From Arthrobacter sp. Hiyo4 (GTDB lineage Bacteria; Actinomycetota; Actinomycetes; Actinomycetales; Micrococcaceae), in NCBI GenBank assembly GCA_002370555.1, contig AP014718.1, positions 496,001-560,000 of the forward strand: DNA of 64,000 bases, given 5' to 3'. Every line of letters starts with the position of its first letter. Position 1 is the first letter of the stretch. Under the pieces are notes generated by a model. That model searched no databases and was not told where the DNA came from. It worked only from the letters and a program-made list of their open reading frames with translations. Both the position numbers and the translations under genes were made by a program. Shown piece after piece: positions 58,535 through 64,000 of the stretch.

Positions 58535-59061
58535 ATGAGCGACCACCACATCAAACGCCTGGTGATTATGCGGCATGCCAAGGCTGATTGGCCGGGCGGC
58601 GTTGCTGACCACGAGCGGCCGCTGGAGGAACGGGGACACCGCGAGGCGCCCCTGGCCGGCAAATGGCTGGTCAAACACGGCATCCTCCCGGACTTCATCC
58701 TGTGTTCCAGCGCGCTCCGCACCCGCCAGACGTGCACCTGGGTGTGCTCAGAACTGGGGGATAAGGCCCGACGCCGAAGCTTGAGGACGGCCTCTACGCC
58801 GCCTCTGCGCTGCGGATGCTCGCCGTGGTCAACCACGTGCCTGACACTGTCACCACGCTGATGCTCATCTCGCACATGCCTGGCGTCCAGGACCTCGCCA
58901 TGCACCTGGCCTCACGCGACTCAAACCACGACGCCTACATGGATGCCGCCACGCGCTACCCCACCAGCGCCCTCACGGTGCTGGAAACGGAAAAATCCTG
59001 GGCCGAGCTGGACGGGCAGGACGCCCGGCTGACCAAGTTCAAGGTCCCGCGAGCCCACTGA
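58535..59061 (+). CDS. sixA: Phosphohistidine phosphatase SixA, one frameshift
   Basis: Histidine-phosphatase (RHG) protein of about 175 residues. RLVIMRHAKADWPGG holds the catalytic RHx motif (RHA); CSSALRTRQTC the conserved Arg, and LISHMPGVQDLA the second catalytic His. A break near 58770 shifts the frame in the middle. ATG 58535. It would remove phosphate from His of phosphotransfer proteins. The 3' end overlaps the convergent LysR frame. Confidence 0.83.
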
Positions 59062-59981
59062 CTCCACGGGACCCGCTGGCCCACCGGCCCGGCGACCTCC
59101 CGCAGCAGTCCGGCGACGTGCTGGATGCCCGGGCTGGCCGCCATGGTGCGGCGGTACACGATGCCTACCTGCCTGACCTGCGTGGGGTTGACCAGCGGCA
59201 GGCCAATGACGTCCGAAGGCAGCGCGGGCCGGCCCAGGCGGGGGACCAGCGCCACAACGGCTCCCTGCTCCACCAGTGCGATGTGGGTTGCGAAGTCTGG
59301 ATCGTAGACCCTGATGTCCGGCACCCGGCCAAGGTCGGCGAAGATCCTCAGCAGCGCCTCGTTACAGATGGCTCCGTGCGGCGTGCTGATCCAGCGCTCG
59401 TCCACCAGATCCGCCGGTTCCACCTGGCCGCGTCCTGCCAAGGGGTGGACGCGGTGCACCAGGACGTCGGCAACGTCCTCGCACAACCATTCGAGTCTCA
59501 TGTGCTCCGGTATCACCAGCGGGACTGAGTTCCAGTTGTGGACCACACCCAGGTCCGCCTCCCCGTTGGCCACCCGTGCCACGGCTTCCCTCGGGTCCTC
59601 GGCCAGCACGCTGAGGTCCAGGTCCGCTCCGGAGGAGGCCAGGCGTCCCAGCAGCGGTCCCACGAGGCCCCTGCAGGCCGTGGAAAAGGCAACAACCTTG
59701 AGATGCCCGGTGGGTTTGGCCGGATCCGCCAACAGGGTGGATTCCAGTTCCTCGAGCTCCGACAGGATGCGCCGGCCGTACGCTGCCAGGGTGAGTCCCC
59801 GCTCGGTCAGCAGCACCCCGCGGCCGCGGCGCTCCAGGACGGGGAACCCGGTCTGCTTCTCCAGCTTCTTGATCTGCTGGGAGACGGCCGACGGACTGAA
59901 GCCCATCACCTCCGACGCAGCAATGACCGAACCGTGCTGTTCAATCGTCGTCAGGGCTCGCAGGGAGCCGATCTCAATCAT
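58956..59981 (-). CDS. LysR-family transcriptional regulator
   Basis: N-terminal HTH from ATG 59981: SLRALTTIEQHGSVIAASEV then GFSPSAVSQQIKKLEKQTGF, followed by the LysR effector domain (VVAFSTACRGLVGPLLGRLA, NGEADLGVVHNWNSVPL). It is divergent from the EamA exporter gene, 72 bases away, and so probably controls it. The last 35 codons run antisense through the sixA 3' end; a slip near 59050 with an earlier stop is possible, so the 3' limit is uncertain. Confidence 0.85.
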   Translation of the reverse strand: MIEIGSLRALTTIEQHGSVIAASEVMGFSPSAVSQQIKKLEKQTGFPVLERRGRGVLLTERGLTLAAYGRRILSELEELESTLLADPAKPTGHLKVVAFSTACRGLVGPLLGRLASSGADLDLSVLAEDPREAVARVANGEADLGVVHNWNSVPLVIPEHMRLEWLCEDVADVLVHRVHPLAGRGQVEPADLVDERWISTPHGAICNEALLRIFADLGRVPDIRVYDPDFATHIALVEQGAVVALVPRLGRPALPSDVIGLPLVNPTQVRQVGIVYRRTMAASPGIQHVAGLLREVAGPVGQRVPWSQWARGTLNLVSRASCPSSSAQDFSVSSTVRALVG

Positions 59982-60053
59982 GAAGCAAACGTACATGATT
60001 CGACGCAGAATTCAACGCTGGTGCTTCATCTGCCGGTCTGCAAGAGTGGGACC

Positions 60054-60940
60054 GTGAATCTCCGACACTCCCTCCTCGCCGCCCTGGTCGCCGTCCTCTG
60101 GGCCTGAACTTCGTGGCCATCGACTTCGGCCTGCATGCGAACGGCCGTGAGGTTCCCCCGCTGCTGTTTGTGGCCATGCGGTTCCTCCTGGTGGTCTTCC
60201 CTGGATCTTCTTCATCAGGAAGCCTGACGTCAGCTGGAAGGCGATCATCGGCGTCGGTGTCTTTATGAGCGCGGGCCAGTTCGGCCTCCTCTACCTGGCG
60301 ATGGCGCTGGGCATGCCGGCAGGCCTCGCCTCCCTGGTCCTCCAGGCGCAGGTGCTGCTCACAGTCCTGCTGGCCGCCGGGTTCCTGCGCGAGCGCCCCA
60401 GCAAGAGCCAACTGGCAGGCGTCGTTCTTGGCGTTGCGGGGCTGGCCGTCGTGGCCGTCGGCCGCAGTACCGTGGCACCGGTGCTGCCGCTCATCATCGT
60501 GCTGGGAGCCGCGCTGTCCTGGGCGGCCGGAAACGTCATTGCGCGGAAGGCCAAGGCCGCCTCCGGGCTGGGGCTGGTGGTCTGGTCCGGCGCAGTGGTG
60601 CCCGTGCCCCTCGCGGGACTGTCGCTACTGGTGGACGGCCCGGATGCCATGTTCGGCACGCTGGCAGACCTCCAGCCGGCCACGATCCTGAGCGCGCTGT
60701 ACACGGCCATTTTCGCGTCGCTGGTGGGGTATGGGATCTGGAACCGGCTCCTGGCCAGCTATCCGTCGTCGGCCGTGGTCCCCTTTACGCTGCTGGTTCC
60801 CGTCGTGGGCATGAGCGCGGCCTGGCTGGCGTTGGGGAGGTGCCGACGCCGGCGGAACTGGCTGGCGGGTTGCTCCTCCTGGGCGGGTGGCGACGGCCGT
60901 GCTCACCGGCCGAAGCCGGCAGGTTCTGCGGCTGGGTCAG
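60054..60940 (+). CDS. EamA/DMT-type metabolite exporter, frameshifted
   Basis: Start GTG 60054 (NLRHSLLAALVAVLWA), then GGGCCTGAAC lacks one C and LNFVAIDFGLHANG continues in the next frame. Another break lies near 60190. Ten hydrophobic segments in two EamA repeats are visible (GQFGLLYLAMALGMPAGLAS, VVLGVAGLAVVAVGRS, FTLLVPVVGMSAAWLAL with ALGEVPTPAE after a break near 60838). Likely an amino-acid or drug-metabolite exporter. The C-terminus is unclear and given approximately. Confidence 0.78.
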
Positions 60941-61615
60941 CGGCGGGGCGCCGGTTTGGCGCCCGTCTTGGTGCCCGGTTTGGGTGCCGGTTTGCGGACC
61001 GGGGAGGCGGACGACGACGGCCGCTTAGCCGCCGAGGCTGGCATCCGGGCGGGCGCACGGGAGCCTGACGCGCGCTGACCGGTGGCGGCGCCCCGAGGTG
61101 CCGCGCCCGGGCCGCGGTGGCTCCGGTTGCCGGGCGCCGCGCAGCAGGGCGGCCAGTGCCGGAAGCGGGCCGCCGCTTGGACGGCGAGGGCCTCCGTTTG
61201 GCAGTCCCCAACCGCCGTCCCGCCGGCCAGACTGCGCCAAGGAAGAGTACCGCTAGTGTGGCAACTGCTGAGGCCGCACCCCAGTAGAAATAGTTGTCCG
61301 GATCCCCGGTGGGGAGCGGTGTGCCGAAGAACGACGATTGCTCGGCGAAGGCCAGCTCCCAGGTGCTGACGAAGGCAAGGGAGAAGGCAATGGTGAGGCT
61401 GGATCCCGCAGCCGTGGCCACCAACACAAAGCGGCGCCCCGGGCCAGGACCTCCGCCACGGCCGCAACATAGGCCAGCGCAACCAGGCCCAGGAACGTGA
61501 CCATCACGGCCTCTTCCAGGGTGATGGCGGTGAGCACCAGCATGCCCAAGGCGGCGACGGCCGCGATCACGGCGAACTTCCCGCTGTTACCCATGTGGCG
61601 CATGTGTCCAATCAT
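60937..61615 (-). CDS. Membrane protein with Lys/Pro/Ala-rich tail, frameshifted
   Basis: About 225 residues. Two to four helices (FAVIAAVAALGMLVLTAITL, MVTFLGLVALAYVAAVAEVL, then FVLVATAAGSSLTIAFSLAF after a break near 61440, and AASAVATLAVLFLGAVWPAG), then a basic Lys/Ala/Pro-rich tail (KRPSSSASPVRKPAPKPGTK). No family recognised. It lies four bases before the TetR gene's 3' end, so these may share a transcript with the TetR/YhgE operon. Confidence 0.6.
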
Positions 61616-61620
61616 CCCTG

Positions 61621-62337
61621 CTACTTCAGGACATAGCCGCGCATGATTGCCATGATTGCTGCAACGCTTTGGTCACGGGTGCGTTCCGGGTTGTAGGTCT
61701 GCCGGTCAAGCCCCACCACAAAGCAGGCGCCAAAGATGGCCGTCTCGAGGCTGCCCCGCGAGATCGATTCGTCCACCCGATAGACGGCAGCCACGTTCTC
61801 AATGGCCGCCCCGATGACCGCCAGGAGTTCAGACCGGAGCACGGCGAACGTGTCCCGCCACTCGCTGGGAGTCCGCCAGTTTTCGCTCACCCACAAGCGG
61901 GCGAAGGACGGGTAATCGGCCATAAAATCCATGGCCTGGCCGATCATTGCCTCCATGGCCACCAGCGGATCGGACCCGGGCTGCCCGGCCTCCCTGAGCA
62001 GGCGTGCCTTCAGGATGTCCACGCCGTGCCGCAGAAGCTGCGCGATCAGGTCCGATTTGCTGCCGAAGTTGTAGTAGACAGTGCCCTTGGAGACACCCGC
62101 CGCCGCGGCGATTTCGTCCACGGTGACACCCGCGGCTCCCCGCTGGCCGATCAGCTCCATGGACGCGTCGAAGAGCTTCTGCCGGGTGGCGTTGGTCCGG
62201 GCCGGGCGGAGCTTCTTCTCCGCCGGCCCGTGCGTGGCGGGATCGTGCCCCACGGGATAATGCACGCCGGGACCGTGCACGGCCGGATCATGTACGCCAG
62301 GCTCAGGCACCCCAGCTCCCGGCGCGGGCGGGCTCAT
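61621..62337 (-). CDS. TetR-family regulator with His-Pro pentapeptide N-terminus
   Basis: About 238 residues. Start ATG 62337, overlapping the YhgE-like stop (ATGA). The N-terminal 30 residues are six pentapeptides such as GVHDP, AVHGP and GVHYP, encoded by a 15-base tandem repeat. A standard TetR HTH follows (LFDASMELIGQRGAAGVTVD, AAAAGVSKGTVYYNFGSKSD) and a ligand-binding core (MEAMIGQAMDFMADYPSFAR). It most likely represses the preceding YhgE-like membrane gene. The His-rich head is unusual. Confidence 0.85.
   Translation of the reverse strand: MSPPAPGAGVPEPGVHDPAVHGPGVHYPVGHDPATHGPAEKKLRPARTNATRQKLFDASMELIGQRGAAGVTVDEIAAAAGVSKGTVYYNFGSKSDLIAQLLRHGVDILKARLLREAGQPGSDPLVAMEAMIGQAMDFMADYPSFARLWVSENWRTPSEWRDTFAVLRSELLAVIGAAIENVAAVYRVDESISRGSLETAIFGACFVVGLDRQTYNPERTRDQSVAAIMAIMRGYVLK
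62224..62313. repeat. 15-bp tandem repeat coding for a His-Pro head
   Basis: Six consecutive 15-base units (starting 62224, 62239, 62254, 62269, 62284 and 62299), for example GGGATAATGCACGCC and GGGACCGTGCACGGC, encode the pentapeptide repeats of the TetR protein on the minus strand. Units differ by several bases but keep the H-x-P core. Confidence 0.85.
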
Positions 62338-64000
62338 ACCGCGATCTCCGGTTTGAGCGTTTTGAGTGTCCAGTACTTGTGCTTCCGCACCGCAAAGGTG
62401 GACATCGCCGCGCCCAGCAACGTGTAGCCGAGCAGCCCCAGGACAGTGGGCACGATCCCGGACAGGTCTGCGCCGTAGATGAGGTGCCGCATGCCCGTGA
62501 CCACGTAGCCCATGGGCAGGATTTCGTGGACAACATGGAGAGGCTGCGGGGTGGTCTGCCAGGGGAACGTGCCGCCCGAGGACACCAGCTGTAGCACCAG
62601 CAGGATCAGTACCACCAGCTTGCCGGGTGACCCCAGCAGCGCCACGATGCCTTGGATGATGGCGCTGAAGGCCATGGCCGCGGCCAGCATAAACAGCCAC
62701 ATCAGCACCGGATGCGCGGGGTTGAGGCCCAATGCCAGGTTCACCACGAGGGTCAGCAGGCTCGCCTGCACCACGGAAACGGCCAGGAACGGAAGCCAGC
62801 CGCCGACGGCGATTTTCCAGGCCGGGGCGTTCGACGCCAGGGCCCGCTGGGTGATGGGCCGCATCGCCTGAACCAGCATGAAGATGCCGATCCACAAGGC
62901 GAGCGTCAGGAAGAACGGTGCCAGCCCCGCGCCGTAGGAGTCCGCCTTTGCCTGGGAGACATTGCTGACCGCAACGGGATCGGCAATCACCTCTGAGAGG
63001 CTGCTTTTCTGCGAATCGTCCGGGTTGGGCACCTGCCCGGCTCCCTTGGAAATTTCGTCGGTCAGCGTCCGTGAGCCGTCAGCGGCAGTGCCGGCCCGGC
63101 TTCCAGCTGCCCCGCACCGGCGTCGAGCGCTTGCGCCCTTCCGCGAGGCGTCCGGCGCCGTCGAGCGCAGACTGCTCGCCGGTGGCCAGCGTGGCCGCCC
63201 CGGTGTGGAGCTGGTCAGCGCCACCGGAAGCCTGAACAATGGCGTCCTTCAGCGCAGGGGTGGCCGTGGCCAGCTGGGCTGCGCCGACACTCACGGCTTC
63301 GGAGCCGTCCGCGAGCTGCTGGATCTGGGTGGCGTCGGTCTGGATCCGGGTTTTCGCCGCGGCCACGGGGCTGGAGGTTGCCACCGTATCGAAGTCGGCC
63401 AGGATTTTGTCCGCCTGCGCCTGCGTGATCACTTCGGAGGCGACCAATCGGGCATTCGATTCGATCACGCGCGTCCGGAGCCCTTGGTCTGCGGCATCAA
63501 GCTGCGTGACGACGTCCTGGACCTTGCTGTTCAACTGGGCGTTCCCCGCGGCAACCTGGGCCGCGCCGTTGGCCAGCGTCCGCGTGTCGGTGGGCAGCGT
63601 GGCGGTGCTGTCCTTCAGGACGGAGAGCCCGCCGCTGAGCTGCCCGGCGCCGTCGGTCAGCTGATTGGCCCCGTCCCGCAATTTCAGCTGCCCGTTGTAG
63701 AGCTCGCCGGCTCCCGCGCTGAGCTCGCTGGTACCCGTATGCAGGGTGACGGTCCCGTCGCGGAGGGTGGCCACTCCGTCCGCCAGCTGCCCGGCGCCGT
63801 CGGCGGCCTTGAGCATCTGGGCGTGGATGGTGCCGAAGCCCGTGAGCAGCTGGTTCGCCGTCTCTTCGCCCACTTCCTTGGCCACAGTTGTGTGCACCGC
63901 GGTGGTCAGCTTGTCCACGATGGTGCTCAGCAGGTAGTTGTTGGCATCGTTGGTGGTGACGTTCAGCATCGCCTGGCTGGCTGAATCGAAGCTGCCGGGT
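62334..64000 (-). CDS. YhgE/Pip-type membrane protein, 5' part cut by window edge, one frameshift
   Basis: The visible part starts near YLLSTIVDKLTTAVHTTVAK. A long periplasmic stretch of repeated coiled segments follows (GAGQLADGVATLRDGTVTLH, GANQLTDGAGQLSGGLSVLK), typical of YhgE/Pip. A break near 63120 passes to TLTDEISKGAGQVPNP. Then come membrane helices (APFFLTLALWIGIFMLVQAM, VLMWLFMLAAAMAFSAIIQG, LVVLILLVLQLVSSGGTFPW) and the end LKTLKPEIAV. This is an ABC-2-like integral membrane protein implicated in envelope stress or export. ATGA coupling to the TetR gene. Confidence 0.85.

Overview
The window is high-GC (roughly 65-68%) DNA from an actinobacterium. The protein repertoire points to Arthrobacter/Pseudarthrobacter or a close relative: DUF222/13E12-type HNH endonuclease, Lhr helicase, Nei2, MocR/YczE pair, SARP-type regulator, DtxR/IdeR iron box and an actinobacterial c-di-AMP riboswitch. 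This assignment is inference from gene content. Many reading frames are broken by what look like single-base losses in short G or C runs (ppc, tadA, nei2, macro-domain gene, lhr and others). Nearly all affected genes look otherwise complete, so I annotate them as genes with frameshifts and treat most of the breaks as probable sequencing error.

Layout. 1-3.3 kb: Fe3+ ABC transporter (ATPase, permease, binding lipoprotein) on the minus strand under a DtxR/IdeR-type box. 3.4-7.6 kb: GH76-like hydrolase, an SDR/acyl-CoA dehydrogenase pair and a DUF1684 protein, with a REP-like palindrome. 7.9-10.7 kb: PEP carboxylase. 10.8-13.1 kb: a secreted unknown, a small conserved protein, a DedA protein and a membrane protein.

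13.1-17.5 kb is the most unusual region. A SARP/BTAD regulator and a 67-residue acidic protein lie divergent from two tandem, paralogous, cysteine-free small peptides that share ELLPxRETLF. An attenuator-like hairpin follows, then an M50 metalloprotease with an N-terminal PqqD/RRE-like region, then a MinD/EspI-like ATPase with an altered Walker A motif. This looks like a ribosomally made peptide (RiPP-like) maturation/export locus of a type I cannot name.

17.5-31 kb: macro-domain protein, RluA-type pseudouridine synthase, ArsR plus SRPBCC, a truncated DUF4188 gene next to tandem repeats, divergent mocR/yczE, nei2, a heavily frameshifted lhr and an FAD/Rieske oxidoreductase. 31-37.4 kb: a fructan-use operon (LacI regulator, two LplB/YtcP-type permeases, binding lipoprotein, GH32 hydrolase) with a palindromic operator at the promoter and a similar site inside the first permease gene. 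37.5-43.9 kb: DUF4232 lipoprotein, YcnI-like copper protein with a membrane partner, a 443-residue unknown, nitronate monooxygenase and a DJ-1/PfpI protein.

44.1 kb: tRNA-Ser(CGA) with its terminator. 44.4-50.2 kb: HNH endonuclease, then an MDR dehydrogenase / pterin synthase-like / glycosyltransferase / winged-helix run. 50.3-53.5 kb: tadA, PAP2 phosphatase, upp, VOC protein and HAD phosphatase. 53.5-58.3 kb: a secreted SLT-like wall protein under a c-di-AMP riboswitch, a two-component system and a winged-helix protein behind a 600-base leader. 58.5-64 kb: SixA, LysR divergent from an EamA exporter, a membrane protein, and a TetR gene with His-Pro pentapeptide repeats translationally coupled to a YhgE/Pip-type membrane protein that runs off the window.
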